The notes: generated by a model from the letters alone, not told the origin. A stretch of 64,000 nt of DNA from an uncultured Saccharospirillaceae bacterium (GCA_947499545.1 CANMOZ010000004.1:1-64000); one strand, 5' to 3'. Counted from the first letter of the stretch, positions 53,012 to 63,107 are shown. Numbers and translations: made by a program.

Positions 53012-54439
53012 ATGCTCAATAAAAACAGACATCTTTTCGCTTACCTATTGCTTTTCTATTCATGTTTGATGATGAACGCCTACGGCAAACAAACCGATAG
53101 CAGCTTCAGCAAAAAAGCGTTATTAATCGGTATTGATGGCCTTCAGCTTGAGCGAATGCAGGTGCTTGATACCCCTAATTTCGATCGCCTTAAGATACTC
53201 AAAGCTTATACTGGAGGCGTGAAAGGGGCGGTATCTGAGCAAAGAACGGTCAGTGGCCCTGGTTGGTCAACGGTTCTGACAGGCGTTTGGCGAAATAAAC
53301 ATAGGATCAGTTCGAATGACGACGGCGCAGCTAATGCTAGCTGGCCGAGCATTTTTCGATACATTCATGAGTCCAGGTTGGGCGCTCAAATCTACAGTTT
53401 TTCAACATGGAAGCCTATCCACAGTCATTTTTTTGCGCGTGATGTCCCTCTAATGGCCGCACATGCAGAGGGGGGGAATGATGCCAACTACACCCAAATT
53501 GCCCAGAAGGTATTAGAAAGCGCCTCACCTGATTTCATGTTTATTCATTTGGATGCCCCCGATATTGCGGGTCATGCAAAGGGGTTTGGCGAAGAATACG
53601 ATAAGGCTATTTTAGACTCCGACGAACGCTTAGGGTTGCTACTAGATGCAGTCGAATTAAGAGAGCGCGAGTTACAGGAAAATTGGTTGGTGCTTGTGAC
53701 AACCGATCATGGGCGTGACCGACGTGGGAAGCATCATGGAGGGCAAACCACGAATGAGAAAACGATTTTTATTGCCAGTAATAAGGCATTAGCGCTTCCT
53801 GAAGAGCCTTACGCATCAGGGGTAAGTAAAGCCTTTGATGGCTTATACGAACTGCCTGCTCAGACCTTCATTGTTCCGACGATATTATATTTTATGGACG
53901 CCTTTAATGATCGTCACTGGGCGCTTGATGGATTGCCGTTAATTGATCCAGCAGAAGTCAGTCAGCAATCCATTGCCGTGACCACTCATCGTATTTTTAG
54001 CCGTATAGACGATACGAACTGTGGGTTAGAGTGGGATGTAAATGCGGGAACCCCTACCACGCTTGAATCTCAAGAGCATTTAGCAAAGTTTGATTGTAAT
54101 GAAAGTGCAGACCCTATGATGGTAACCGGCAATCAAGTGTATACCTTTATTCAGGGGTCAAGTTGCGGGTTGCAGTGGGATGCGGATAAAGGAGACCTGT
54201 TAACCCTGGATCAAGAGGAACGCGTGGCTAAATTTGACTGTAATAACCCTGGAGATGTTTTGGCGCTTGGAAAGGAGTATTTAGCTGCTGACATAGAAGG
54301 CGTTCGATGCGGTTTTCAATGGGATGCTAATGCAGGAAGTCTTTTAACCCTAGGTCCAAAAGAGCATCTGGCTAAGTTTGACTGTGCCGGTAACCCTGAT
54401 GTTCTGTTTTGGGACAGTCCAACAGTTCTTGAGCGTTAA
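53012..54439 (+). CDS. Secreted alkaline-phosphatase-superfamily enzyme with three C-terminal repeats
   Basis: A signal peptide is followed by a type I phosphodiesterase/nucleotide pyrophosphatase-like domain. LLIGIDGLQLERMQ carries the first metal Asp, SGPGWSTVLTGVW the nucleophile region, DAPDIAGHAKGFG more ligands and TTDHGRDRRGKHHGG the last. After about residue 320 come three repeats of about 50 residues: CGLEWDVNAGTPTTL, then EHLAKFDCN. These probably fold as a Cys-linked beta unit used for binding. The catalytic domain would hydrolyse phosphodiester or phosphate esters outside the cytoplasm. It converges with the NhaC-like gene. Confidence 0.85.
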   Translation: MLNKNRHLFAYLLLFYSCLMMNAYGKQTDSSFSKKALLIGIDGLQLERMQVLDTPNFDRLKILKAYTGGVKGAVSEQRTVSGPGWSTVLTGVWRNKHRISSNDDGAANASWPSIFRYIHESRLGAQIYSFSTWKPIHSHFFARDVPLMAAHAEGGNDANYTQIAQKVLESASPDFMFIHLDAPDIAGHAKGFGEEYDKAILDSDERLGLLLDAVELRERELQENWLVLVTTDHGRDRRGKHHGGQTTNEKTIFIASNKALALPEEPYASGVSKAFDGLYELPAQTFIVPTILYFMDAFNDRHWALDGLPLIDPAEVSQQSIAVTTHRIFSRIDDTNCGLEWDVNAGTPTTLESQEHLAKFDCNESADPMMVTGNQVYTFIQGSSCGLQWDADKGDLLTLDQEERVAKFDCNNPGDVLALGKEYLAADIEGVRCGFQWDANAGSLLTLGPKEHLAKFDCAGNPDVLFWDSPTVLER

Positions 54440-54449
54440 AAGATGAAGT

Positions 54450-54482
54450 CGCTGACACTCTTGTCGATTAAGGGTGTCAGCG
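54450..54482. terminator. Bidirectional hairpin between converging genes
   Basis: CGCTGACACTCTT (54450-54462) pairs with AAGGGTGTCAGCG (54470-54482) over 13 bp with one T-G pair and a 7 nt loop. It is 10 bp after the phosphatase stop and 24 bp from the NhaC-like stop. There is no T tract. Confidence 0.6.
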
Positions 54483-54506
54483 CGATGAGCTGTTAGCTTG
54501 GAAAGT

Positions 54507-55853
54507 TTAATGTGCAGTAGCTGTTTCAGCTGGTGCACGTGAGGATTTGATCGCGGGGTAACCTGTCACAATGGCGATTACCGCGAATATAGCCAGAGCC
54601 CAGCAATAATAAATCTCACCAACGAGAGTGATGGGTGAAACTTTGGCAAAGCTGGACGCCAATAAAATCTGAGCGCCATAGGGAATCAACCCTTGAATGA
54701 TGCACGAGAAAATGTCCAAAATGCTGGCGGTTCTTTTGGGATCAAGCCCCTTTTGGTCGGTGATTTCTTTCGCAGATGAGCCAGCCACCAATATCGAAAT
54801 GGTATTGTTAGCAATGAACAAGTTAGCAACGCTGACGAGAGCTGCGACACTGAATTCCGCTGCGGCACGACTTTTTTCACCGATGCGATTGGATATAGCA
54901 TTGACTGCTTTCAGTAGCGCCTCTAACCCGCCTTCTGATTTCATAATGCCCGTCAAGCCGCCAATGAGTAAAGACAACAGCAAGATTTCTTGCATCCCTG
55001 TGAAGCCATTGTAAATATCAGATGCAAAGGTTGAGATTGCATAGGTGTCTACTTGAATAAACCCTATGACCCCGGAAATAAGCACGCCAAGGCTCAATAC
55101 TGCTAATACGTTCAAGCCTGAAACAGCAAGTGCTAAAACAGCAATATAAGGTAAGGCCAAGAAGGCATTGCTCGACTCAGGCAAATTCACTTGAGCGGAT
55201 TCGCCTAAGAAGCCTAATGCTATGAGCGTAAGAACAGCGGCTGGTGCAGCGATCAGTAAGTTGGTTTTGAACTTGTCTTTCATGTTGCAACCTTGAGTTC
55301 GGGTTGCCGCAATGGTGGTATCCGAAATAATAGACAGATTGTCACCAAACATTGCCCCTCCCACGACTGCACCCAGCGTTAGGGTAATGCTGAGATCGCT
55401 GGCTTCTGTTACCCCAACCGCAATGGGGGCGACGGCAGCGATGGTGCCCATTGAGGTGCCCATTGCTGTCGAGATAAACGCGGCAATGACGAAAAGTCCA
55501 GGTAAAATCAAAGATGCGGGCAGGGCGGACAATCCAAGGTTCACAGTGGCGTCCACACCACCAATGCTTTTAGTGATGGCTGCGAACGCGCCTGACAATA
55601 AAAATACTAAACACATCAACAAGATATTGTTGTCGCCCATGCCTTTAAGAAAATGCTCAACACGCGCATTTAGACTGCCTTTAGCTAAGAGCAACGCCAA
55701 CAAAATGGCTGGAAGAATGGCAACGGGTGCCTTTAGTTGATAAAAGGCGAAATCCACCCCCTGAGACTGATAATAAGCACCAGTACCCAAGTAGATGGCG
55801 AGAAAAGCGCCCAGTGGCAGCAGCGCAGAGAATCTCGCTTTGGTTTGATTCAT
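54507..55853 (-). CDS. NhaC-family Na+/H+ antiporter
   Basis: An inner-membrane antiporter with about eleven segments. GVDATVNLGLSALPASLILPG and STAMGTSMGTIAAVAPIAV followed by GAMFGDNLSIISDTTIAATRTQG are typical of the NhaC family, with Asp and Ser/Thr residues of the ion path. It exports Na+ in exchange for protons. ATG 55853 has GGGGAAAG upstream and is preferred to ATG 55877. It is divergent from nhaA, so two Na+/H+ antiporters of different families share a control region. Confidence 0.88.
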   Translation of the reverse strand: MNQTKARFSALLPLGAFLAIYLGTGAYYQSQGVDFAFYQLKAPVAILPAILLALLLAKGSLNARVEHFLKGMGDNNILLMCLVFLLSGAFAAITKSIGGVDATVNLGLSALPASLILPGLFVIAAFISTAMGTSMGTIAAVAPIAVGVTEASDLSITLTLGAVVGGAMFGDNLSIISDTTIAATRTQGCNMKDKFKTNLLIAAPAAVLTLIALGFLGESAQVNLPESSNAFLALPYIAVLALAVSGLNVLAVLSLGVLISGVIGFIQVDTYAISTFASDIYNGFTGMQEILLLSLLIGGLTGIMKSEGGLEALLKAVNAISNRIGEKSRAAAEFSVAALVSVANLFIANNTISILVAGSSAKEITDQKGLDPKRTASILDIFSCIIQGLIPYGAQILLASSFAKVSPITLVGEIYYCWALAIFAVIAIVTGYPAIKSSRAPAETATAH

Positions 55854-55926
55854 CGGTCTTTCCCCTAGTGTATTCATGCTTCATTGGCGGGGCTTGTGTT
55901 TGAGAACCCCTGCACCTGCATGCAAG

Positions 55927-56005
55927 ATCAAAAAATTTTGTTTCAGATGATGGAAGGTTAGCCGAAAAAGTCCAGAATGGAAATAGAGTATCAAAAAATT
56001 TTGTT
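55927..56005. repeat. Direct repeat pair in the nhaC-like/nhaA control region
   Basis: ATCAAAAAATTTTGTT occurs at 55927-55942 and 55990-56005, 63 bp apart (six helical turns), in the 386 bp between the two antiporter genes. It could be an operator or a pair of bent-DNA tracts. The minus-strand frame 55881-56216 runs across it and is not called. Confidence 0.55.
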
Positions 56006-56239
56006 GCTTTAAGGCGCCATCCCTTTCATATATGCGACACTTGGTAGGGATGTCGAAGAAAATGCCTATTATTGGCTTACAAATAGGCTGATTTTCATCA
56101 GTAAGTTTTGATGCTTTTTGTATTTTGCTGTTCGAATGAAGGGATGTGTGTAGCTCCTTACTTGCATTCAAAGAATGCTCTAAGCTTTGACAGAGCAGGG
56201 TAGGCGTTTCTGGCAAATTGGACTTTCACGAGATACAAA

Positions 56240-57421
56240 ATGAGCAATACCAGCTTTTTAACAGCCTTCTTTAAAATGGAGTCCTCAGGGGGAATCCTGC
56301 TGATCTTGGCGGGCATCTTAGCCATGATCTGTGCCAATACACCTGTAGATGAGTTTTATCGCTTACTGCTGTCATCGCCTGTTGAGATTCGCATCGGTAA
56401 ATTTGAAATCGCTAAGCCGTTACTGCTCTGGATTAACGATGGGTTGATGGCGGTTTTCTTTTTTATGATTGGGTTAGAGTTGAAACGAGAAGCCCTTGAA
56501 GGTGAGCTATCGAATCGGGCGAATATCATTTTGCCAGGGGTTGGGGCAGTAGGAGGAATGTTGCTACCCGCATGTATCTATGCTGCGTTTAATTATCAAG
56601 ACCCGATTGCCATTCGGGGCTGGGCGATACCAGCAGCAACAGATATCGCTTTCGCTTTGGGTGTGTTGTCTCTTTTGGGCCCAAAGGTGCCAGTGTCGCT
56701 GAAAGTTTTTCTAACCTCGCTGGCCATTTTTGACGATGTCGGCGCCATTATAATTATCGCTATTTTTTATACATCCAAGATTTCCTTGGCATCGCTGGTT
56801 GTGGTTGCTGTGACCTTATGTTTGCTTTTCATTATGAACCGTCGAAATGTGGATTCAAAAAGCTCCTACATTCTGGTGGGCTTAGTCATGTGGGCAGCCA
56901 TGTTGAAGTCGGGCGTTCATGCAACCCTAGCGGGTGTTCTGTTGGCGATGTTCATCCCAATGCGAGCGAGGGATCCACAAGAACCTTCGCCTTTAAAAGG
57001 GTTGGAAAAGGACCTTCACTCTGCTGTTGCCTTTGGTATTCTACCCATCTTTGCGTTTGCAAATGCCGGCGTGAATTTTGAGGGCATGACGCTTGATCAT
57101 CTCTTACATGGGGTGCCCTTAGGCATTGCAGCCGGCTTATTTCTCGGAAACCAAATTGGGATTTTTTCTCTGTGTTGGTTAGCTATTCAATTAAAATGGA
57201 CCAAAATGCCGGAAGGAATGACGTGGGGCAGTCTCTACGGAACCTCTATGCTGTGTGGTATCGGTTTTACGATGAGTCTTTTTATCGGGTCGCTTGCCTT
57301 TGAAGGGGTGGACGATGTGCAAATGGTCTTTGATGAGCGTGTAGGTATTTTGCTGGGATCATTGATCTCTGGGGTATTGGGTTTTCTTATTCTCAAAGCC
57401 ACATTAAAATCCAGCGGTTAA
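56240..57421 (+). CDS. nhaA: Na+/H+ antiporter NhaA
   Basis: A 393-residue inner-membrane protein with the NhaA features FFKMESSGGILLILAGILAMI, FFFMIGLELKRE, PAATDIAFALGVLSLLG (the ion-binding Asp pair is in this and in SLAIFDDVGAIIIIAIFY), and GIGFTMSLFIGSLAF. It exchanges one Na+ for two H+ and protects against salt at alkaline pH. It is divergent from the NhaC-like gene and lies 170 bp upstream of the rsx operon. Confidence 0.96.
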   Translation: MSNTSFLTAFFKMESSGGILLILAGILAMICANTPVDEFYRLLLSSPVEIRIGKFEIAKPLLLWINDGLMAVFFFMIGLELKREALEGELSNRANIILPGVGAVGGMLLPACIYAAFNYQDPIAIRGWAIPAATDIAFALGVLSLLGPKVPVSLKVFLTSLAIFDDVGAIIIIAIFYTSKISLASLVVVAVTLCLLFIMNRRNVDSKSSYILVGLVMWAAMLKSGVHATLAGVLLAMFIPMRARDPQEPSPLKGLEKDLHSAVAFGILPIFAFANAGVNFEGMTLDHLLHGVPLGIAAGLFLGNQIGIFSLCWLAIQLKWTKMPEGMTWGSLYGTSMLCGIGFTMSLFIGSLAFEGVDDVQMVFDERVGILLGSLISGVLGFLILKATLKSSG

Positions 57422-57591
57422 CTTACGAGTTGAGCATTGTTCTAACCGATTGATTACCCACAGGCTTTCTATCTTGTTATCTAAAGATGAGTGTCGTCCA
57501 TGACTTGTGCTATCACGAATGGATGGGGATAATGCACGGCCTGCGTTAAGCCCTAAAGACCTCCACAATGTAAAAGGATATGACTCGAGCT

Positions 57592-58173
57592 ATGACTGAG
57601 TGGCTATTGATCATCATCAGTACGGTCTTAGTAAATAACTTTGTCTTGGTCCAGTTTCTTGGCCTGTGTCCTTTTATGGGTGTTTCTAATAAATTGGAAT
57701 CGACCTTAGGCATGGCAATGGCCACAACCTTCGTGCTGACGATTGCCTCAGCAACCAGCCATGTTGTTTACCGAGGGCTGCTTGAGCCTCTTGGCTTAGA
57801 ATTTTTAAAAGTGATCAGTTTTATTTTGGTGATTGCTGCGGTTGTGGGGTTTACCGAAATGATGGTCAGGAAAACAAGCCCTTTATTGCACCAAGTGTTA
57901 GGTGTTTTCTTGCCCTTGATAACCACGAATTGTGCGGTCTTAGGGGTAGCCTTACTTAATCTCAAACAGAGCCATTCTTTTATGGAGGCGGTTTTATATG
58001 GGTTTGGTGCAGCTCTTGGTTTTTCCCTCGTGATGATTCTCTTTGCAGCCATGCGGGAACGTTTAGCCGTAGCCGATGTTCCACAACCTTTCCAGGGTGC
58101 AGCCATTGGGATGATTACCGCGGGTTTGGCATCATTGGCGTTTATGGGTTTTACCGGCTTGGTAGCGTTGTAG
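57592..58173 (+). CDS. rsxA: Electron transport complex subunit RsxA/RnfA
   Basis: A six-helix inner-membrane subunit that with RsxE holds an intramembrane iron centre. It starts [24 protein letters not shown], close to E. coli RsxA, and keeps GLCPFMGVS and [10 protein letters not shown] with the ligand Cys. ATG 57592 gives the canonical start; ATG 57580 (four residues longer) is also possible. First gene of rsxABCDGE. The complex couples ferredoxin-NAD electron flow to Na+ or H+ transport, or reduces SoxR. Confidence 0.96.
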   Translation: MTEWLLIIISTVLVNNFVLVQFLGLCPFMGVSNKLESTLGMAMATTFVLTIASATSHVVYRGLLEPLGLEFLKVISFILVIAAVVGFTEMMVRKTSPLLHQVLGVFLPLITTNCAVLGVALLNLKQSHSFMEAVLYGFGAALGFSLVMILFAAMRERLAVADVPQPFQGAAIGMITAGLASLAFMGFTGLVAL

Positions 58174-58206
58174 TATGAAGCGTCGAGGCAAATCGTAGTT
58201 AGGCTT

Positions 58207-58800
58207 ATGGTATTTGTTCTAGCCATTATCACGCTTTCATTACTTGCTCTGGTACTCGGAGCTGTGCTGGGGTTCGCTTCGGTTCGCTACAAGGTCGAAG
58301 GGGACCCTGTCGTTGATAAGGTTGATGCTGTTTTACCTCAAACCCAGTGTGGACAATGTGGTTATCCTGGTTGTCGGCCCTATGCAGAAGCCATCGTTGC
58401 CGGTGACGCTATTAATAAGTGCCCACCGGGTGGGGAATCTACGATCGTACAGCTGGCGGATTTACTTGGGGTAGAACCTCTGCCGTTGGATGCTGAACAC
58501 GGTGAAGAAAAGGCCCTGCCAACGGTTGCTTATATTCGTGAAGAAGAATGTATTGGTTGCACAAAGTGCATTCAGGCGTGCCCCGTTGATGCGATCATTG
58601 GGGCGGCAAAACAGATGCATACGGTTATAGAAAGTGAGTGTACTGGATGCGATCTCTGCGTAGAACCCTGCCCAGTCGACTGCATTGATATGATTGCAGT
58701 TGTGCCCGATATTAATGAGTGGCATTGGGAAAAGCCCATCGTAAACAGTCAGCACACTCCCTTGAATTTGATCGCGACTGATCGTCAATCAACATGTTAA
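58207..58800 (+). CDS. rsxB: Electron transport complex subunit RsxB/RnfB
   Basis: An N-terminal membrane anchor is followed by a 4-Cys cluster ([16 protein letters not shown]...CPPGG) and two ferredoxin clusters ([14 protein letters not shown] and [14 protein letters not shown]). It accepts electrons from ferredoxin and passes them to RsxC. The length of 197 residues is normal. It starts 33 bp after rsxA. Confidence 0.97.
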   Translation: MVFVLAIITLSLLALVLGAVLGFASVRYKVEGDPVVDKVDAVLPQTQCGQCGYPGCRPYAEAIVAGDAINKCPPGGESTIVQLADLLGVEPLPLDAEHGEEKALPTVAYIREEECIGCTKCIQACPVDAIIGAAKQMHTVIESECTGCDLCVEPCPVDCIDMIAVVPDINEWHWEKPIVNSQHTPLNLIATDRQSTC

Positions 58801-58814
58801 GGCCTTAGTCATTC

Positions 58815-60599
58815 ATGACACAGCGTCATATTGAGTTACACCAATTTCCTGGGGGTATTTGTCCACCCACTCAAAAAGCGCTCTCAACATCGAGACCTAT
58901 CGCTTACCCGCCATTAGCTAAACAGTTAATTCTCCCCATTCAGCAACATACAGGTATGCCCGGGCGTGTGTTGGTCAAAGTTGGTGAGCAAGTAAAAAAA
59001 GGCCAAATGCTTGTCGACGCGCAGTTGCCAATGAGCGTTGCTGTTCATGCTTCAACTTCAGGAATCATCACTGCTATTGATGAACATTGGGTGCCTCACC
59101 CTTCAGGAATGAAAGATATGTGCATTTTTCTAGAACCAGATGGTTTGGATGAGAGTGTCGAGTATCAGGGGTATGAAAATTATTTGGAGACAAATCCCAC
59201 TAAATTGTTGGAATGCATTCGCGCATCAGGAATATCGGGGTTGGGAGGAGCGGGTTTTCCAACAGATATTAAGTTAAAAGCATCAAAGATTGAGACACTT
59301 ATCATCAATGGAGCAGAGTGTGAGCCCTATATTTCAGCGGATGATATGTTGATGCGGGAGCGATCAGAAGACATTTTGCAGGGTATTCTGATTTTGCTGA
59401 AGTTAACTAAAGCCGATGTATGCCTAGTAGGGATTGAAGACGATAAACCTCAGGCTATTTTTGCGATGAAACAAGCTTTAGAAAAAGACAAAGACGATGA
59501 TACGCATCGAGTCAATATTGTTGAAGTTCCAACTCGTTACCCTAGTGGCGGTGAAAAGCAGCTGATTAAAATTCTGACGGGAAAAGAGGTGCCTAGCGGT
59601 AAACTGCCGGCCAGTATCGGTGTGCTGTGCCAGAATGTGGGCACTGCTTATGCCGTTCATCAAGCCGTTGCATTAGGGCGACCATTAGTATCCCGCATCA
59701 CGACGCTTGCCGGTGGTGCGCTGTCAACGCCAATGAACCTTGAAGTCCCATTAGGTACCCCAATAGGGCACTTGTTAGAGTACACAGGACTTCATCAAGA
59801 GCAATTAGAACAATTAATCATAGGGGGACCACTGATGGGTTTTCCTGTGAAAACTACCTCTATCCCAATCACCAAAATCTCAAACTGTATATTGGCGACG
59901 AAACAAGGAGAGCTATCCACACCTGAACAAGCGCGTCCTTGTATTCGTTGTGGGTACTGTACCGATGTATGCCCAGCTCAGCTCTTGCCACAACAATTGT
60001 ATTGGTTCTCGACGGCTCAAGAGTGGCAAAAAGCCGAGTCACACAACCTTTTTGATTGCATTGAATGTGGGGCTTGTGCCTACGTTTGTCCGAGTGAGAT
60101 TCCATTGGTGCAGTATTATCGCTTTGCGAAAGGAGAAATTCGTCAAGATAGGGCCGCGACTGAAAAAAGCGATCGGGCTCGTGAACGTTTTGAATTTCGT
60201 AACCAACGTATTGAACGAGAAAAGGTGGCTAGAGCGGCGCGACGTCAAGCAAGAGCCAATACAGACACCAAGGTTCTTTCAGAAAAACCGCACGCTAAAC
60301 CCATGGATAAACAGCCTCTGAGAAGTGCTGGCGCCATTGGTGACGTAGAATCAGAATCCATACAATCGCTTCTGGTCGATGAGGCAGCGCTTGAAGCCAT
60401 CAATAAAAAGATTCGAATGATGGAAGACCGAGTGGGAAAAGCTCGGGAGCGATATGAGATGGCTTTGTCGGATGGACTTGATACTGCGTCTGCATTAAAG
60501 CGAGCATTGGATAAGCAAGAAACAAAATTGACCACTCTTCTCAGCGAACGTGAACGAATGATGAGCCATTCAGACCCGGCTGAGGGGAAAGAAACCTAA
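58815..60599 (+). CDS. rsxC: Electron transport complex subunit RsxC/RnfC
   Basis: The soluble subunit that binds NADH and FMN. Visible are GLGGAGFPTDIKLKAS, the NGAECEPYISADD site, and two ferredoxin-type clusters CIRCGYCTDVCPAQLLP and CIECGACAYVCPSEIPL. The C-terminal 130 residues form a charged coiled-coil that is shorter than the long Ala-rich repeats of enterobacterial RsxC. The length is 594 residues. It starts 14 bp after rsxB. Confidence 0.96.
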   Translation: MTQRHIELHQFPGGICPPTQKALSTSRPIAYPPLAKQLILPIQQHTGMPGRVLVKVGEQVKKGQMLVDAQLPMSVAVHASTSGIITAIDEHWVPHPSGMKDMCIFLEPDGLDESVEYQGYENYLETNPTKLLECIRASGISGLGGAGFPTDIKLKASKIETLIINGAECEPYISADDMLMRERSEDILQGILILLKLTKADVCLVGIEDDKPQAIFAMKQALEKDKDDDTHRVNIVEVPTRYPSGGEKQLIKILTGKEVPSGKLPASIGVLCQNVGTAYAVHQAVALGRPLVSRITTLAGGALSTPMNLEVPLGTPIGHLLEYTGLHQEQLEQLIIGGPLMGFPVKTTSIPITKISNCILATKQGELSTPEQARPCIRCGYCTDVCPAQLLPQQLYWFSTAQEWQKAESHNLFDCIECGACAYVCPSEIPLVQYYRFAKGEIRQDRAATEKSDRARERFEFRNQRIEREKVARAARRQARANTDTKVLSEKPHAKPMDKQPLRSAGAIGDVESESIQSLLVDEAALEAINKKIRMMEDRVGKARERYEMALSDGLDTASALKRALDKQETKLTTLLSERERMMSHSDPAEGKET

Positions 60600-60615
60600 T
60601 CGACGAGAACAGTCT

Positions 60616-61656
60616 ATGAAATCATCGCCCTATTCGCGAGACGGCATGAAAACGCCTACGGTGATGCGTTGGGTTTTAGCTGCCTTACTCCCAGGTTATT
60701 TAACCCAAATCTATTTCTTTGGCTGGGGCTATGGCGTCAGCATGTTATTGCTTCTGTTGACAGCCGTATTGGTTGAGGCTGGCGTATTAGCGATTAGAAA
60801 GCGTCCCGTTCTTGAAACGCTTAAAGACAGTAGTGCTTTGGTAACGGCAGCATTGTTGGCCATTGCATTGCCACCTTTTCTTCCTTGGTGGATGTATGTG
60901 ATGGCTGGAAGTGTTGCTGTCTTGTTTGGGAAGCAGCTTTACGGTGGTTTGGGTTTCAATCCATTTAATCCAGCGATGATTGCTTATGCACTTTTATTGG
61001 TGTCTTACCCTGTTGCGATGTCAACCTCTTGGGCATTACCTTTGGGGTTGGCGGAGCCTGCGGACATATTGACCGCCTCGCGCATCATTTTTTTGGGTGA
61101 TCCATTGGTACAGCTTGATGCCCTTAGTGGAGCAACACCTTTAGATACTTATAAAAGCCTTGCAGGCGTTGAATTATCAGATGGCATTTGGCAAAAGCCG
61201 ATATTTGGTGAACATGTAGCCTTGGGATGGGAATGGGTTGCCATGGCTTTTGGTGTTGGCGGCGGCCTGTTGCTTTTAAAGCGTATTATTACCTGGCACA
61301 TCCCGGTTTGTGTCATTTTGGGCTTGTCGGTGATGGCCATGTTATTTGGTTGGGACCCGGATCGTTCAGTGCCGATACACTTGCATTGGTTGGGCGGCTC
61401 CTTGATTGTGGGTGCATTCTTTATTGCAACGGACCCGGTTTCGGCACCGACAACAACACTGGGTAAATGCTGGTTTGGTATTGGTATTGGGGTTTTGGTG
61501 TACGTCATTCGTGCATGGGGCAATTATCCAGATGCCGTTGCCTTTGCGGTTCTTTTAATGAATTTTACTGCTCCTTTGTTGGATCAAATCACTCAACCCA
61601 AAACCTTCGGCCATCAAAAACCGAATCGAACGTTAATAAAGGTTCAGGTGAAATAA
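60616..61656 (+). CDS. rsxD: Electron transport complex subunit RsxD/RnfD
   Basis: An inner-membrane subunit with about nine segments and a covalently bound FMN on the Thr of LSGATPLDTYK. GGLGFNPFNPAMIAYA and IATDPVSAPTT match the NqrB/RnfD family. The length of 346 residues is normal. It starts 16 bp after rsxC and ends 5 bp before rsxG. Confidence 0.96.
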   Translation: MKSSPYSRDGMKTPTVMRWVLAALLPGYLTQIYFFGWGYGVSMLLLLLTAVLVEAGVLAIRKRPVLETLKDSSALVTAALLAIALPPFLPWWMYVMAGSVAVLFGKQLYGGLGFNPFNPAMIAYALLLVSYPVAMSTSWALPLGLAEPADILTASRIIFLGDPLVQLDALSGATPLDTYKSLAGVELSDGIWQKPIFGEHVALGWEWVAMAFGVGGGLLLLKRIITWHIPVCVILGLSVMAMLFGWDPDRSVPIHLHWLGGSLIVGAFFIATDPVSAPTTTLGKCWFGIGIGVLVYVIRAWGNYPDAVAFAVLLMNFTAPLLDQITQPKTFGHQKPNRTLIKVQVK

Positions 61657-61661
61657 GCGTC

Positions 61662-62330
61662 ATGCACTCGACATTGAAAGCCAGCTTGAGACATGGAATA
61701 GGATTGGCCCTATTTGCTGCTTTTACTGCGGGCATTATCGCAGCAACAGAGCGTTCAACCGGTGAGCGTATACGTGAAAATCAAGAAGCGGCAAGATTAA
61801 AAGCGCTTTATCAACTCGCGCCAAAAGAAAGTTTTGATAACGATGTGCTTGCCGATGTCATTCCACTGATGAGTGAAGAACATAAGCCGCGCTTTAAAGT
61901 TTCTCAACTAGGACCGCTGGATACGAAAGCGGCTATTCATGTTGTGCGAAAAGCAGGGGAAATCACCCAGTTTATCTTCCCCTGTGTGGCGCCTGATGGT
62001 TATACCACGCGTATACAGTTATGGGTCGGGGTAAAAGTTGATGGTGCATTGACCGGCGTTCGCGTGGTGCAACATCAAGAGACTCCTGGGCTAGGCGATA
62101 AAATCGAAATAAAAAAATCGGATTGGATTCTGCAGTTCAATGGTAAAAGTTTGGAATTACCAGTCCTTGAGCGGTGGGAAGTAAAAAAAGACGGTGGAGA
62201 CTTTGATCAGTTGACAGGCGCAACGATCACGCCGCGCGCCATTGTTCATGCTGTCAGAAGAACCTTAGCCTTTTACAAGCGGCATCAGACTGACTTATTG
62301 AGTCTTGCAAAAAAGAAGTTTGATAACTGA
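61662..62330 (+). CDS. rsxG: Electron transport complex subunit RsxG/RnfG
   Basis: A membrane-anchored periplasmic flavoprotein. FMN is attached to the Thr in LTGATITPRAIVHAV. It has an N-terminal membrane helix (GIGLALFAAFTAGIIAATE) and VVQHQETPGLGDKIE. A longer open frame begins at 61467 inside rsxD, but homology starts at ATG 61662. The length of 222 residues is normal. Confidence 0.95.
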   Translation: MHSTLKASLRHGIGLALFAAFTAGIIAATERSTGERIRENQEAARLKALYQLAPKESFDNDVLADVIPLMSEEHKPRFKVSQLGPLDTKAAIHVVRKAGEITQFIFPCVAPDGYTTRIQLWVGVKVDGALTGVRVVQHQETPGLGDKIEIKKSDWILQFNGKSLELPVLERWEVKKDGGDFDQLTGATITPRAIVHAVRRTLAFYKRHQTDLLSLAKKKFDN

Positions 62331-62369
62331 AAGGCAAACATCGTTAACCTGACGTTTTCTTATTAATGA

Positions 62370-63095
62370 ATGGGTAAGTGCCGAGTGTCGAATAATTCTG
62401 AACCACTAAAGATCATGTGGAATGGTGTGTGGGGGAGTAATCCCGCTCTAGTGCAGTTGTTAGGTCTTTGCCCATTACTTGCCGTAACATCGACGGTGGT
62501 GAATGCCTTAGGGTTAGGTATGGCAACGCTCTGTGTACTGGTGGGGTCAAATGCTGCTGTGTCATTGATTCGGAATTGGGTTCAACCAGCGATACGATTA
62601 CCGGCCTTCGTCATGATCATAGCGTCATTAGTGACCTCAGTTGAACTGTTGATGCAGGCTTATACTTACGATCTTTATTTGGTGTTGGGTATTTTCATCC
62701 CATTGATTGTGACTAATTGCGCAATATTGGGGCGAGCAGAAGCATACGCAAGTAAAAATCCTTTTTTCATGTCCATTCTTGATGGTTTCATGATGGGGGT
62801 GGGCTTTTTGTTGGTGCTGTTGGTGCTTGGGGCTGTGCGCGAGTTAATTGGCCAGGGAACCTTGTTTACGGATATGCATCTTCTTTTTGGTGAGGAAGCA
62901 AAGTCCTGGCGTTGGGAAGTTGTGCCGGATTACCCTCCGTTCTTATTTGCCATTTTGCCCCCAGGCGCCTTTGTTGTAATGGGATTGTTGATTGCCCTGA
63001 AAAATGTCATAGATTCCTCCTTAAAAGCAAAGCAAGCTTCCAATGCTGCGCCATCGGGGTCTAAACGAGTGCGTGTAACTGGGCCTGTAACCTAG
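62370..63095 (+). CDS. rsxE: Electron transport complex subunit RsxE/RnfE
   Basis: The partner of RsxA in the membrane, with [27 protein letters not shown] and [18 protein letters not shown], which includes the iron-ligand Cys. The C-terminus ends in a short basic tail. ATG 62370 gives 241 residues; GTG 62385 is an alternative five codons later. It is the last rsx gene here. The nth gene that often follows is absent; an oxidoreductase gene follows instead. Confidence 0.95.
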   Translation: MGKCRVSNNSEPLKIMWNGVWGSNPALVQLLGLCPLLAVTSTVVNALGLGMATLCVLVGSNAAVSLIRNWVQPAIRLPAFVMIIASLVTSVELLMQAYTYDLYLVLGIFIPLIVTNCAILGRAEAYASKNPFFMSILDGFMMGVGFLLVLLVLGAVRELIGQGTLFTDMHLLFGEEAKSWRWEVVPDYPPFLFAILPPGAFVVMGLLIALKNVIDSSLKAKQASNAAPSGSKRVRVTGPVT

Positions 63096-63107
63096 AGGTT
63101 GTGATTT

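Noticed and set aside
55881-56216. 111-codon minus-strand frame upstream of nhaA
   Set aside because: It occupies the divergent control region, and its internal similarity comes from the 16 bp direct repeat.
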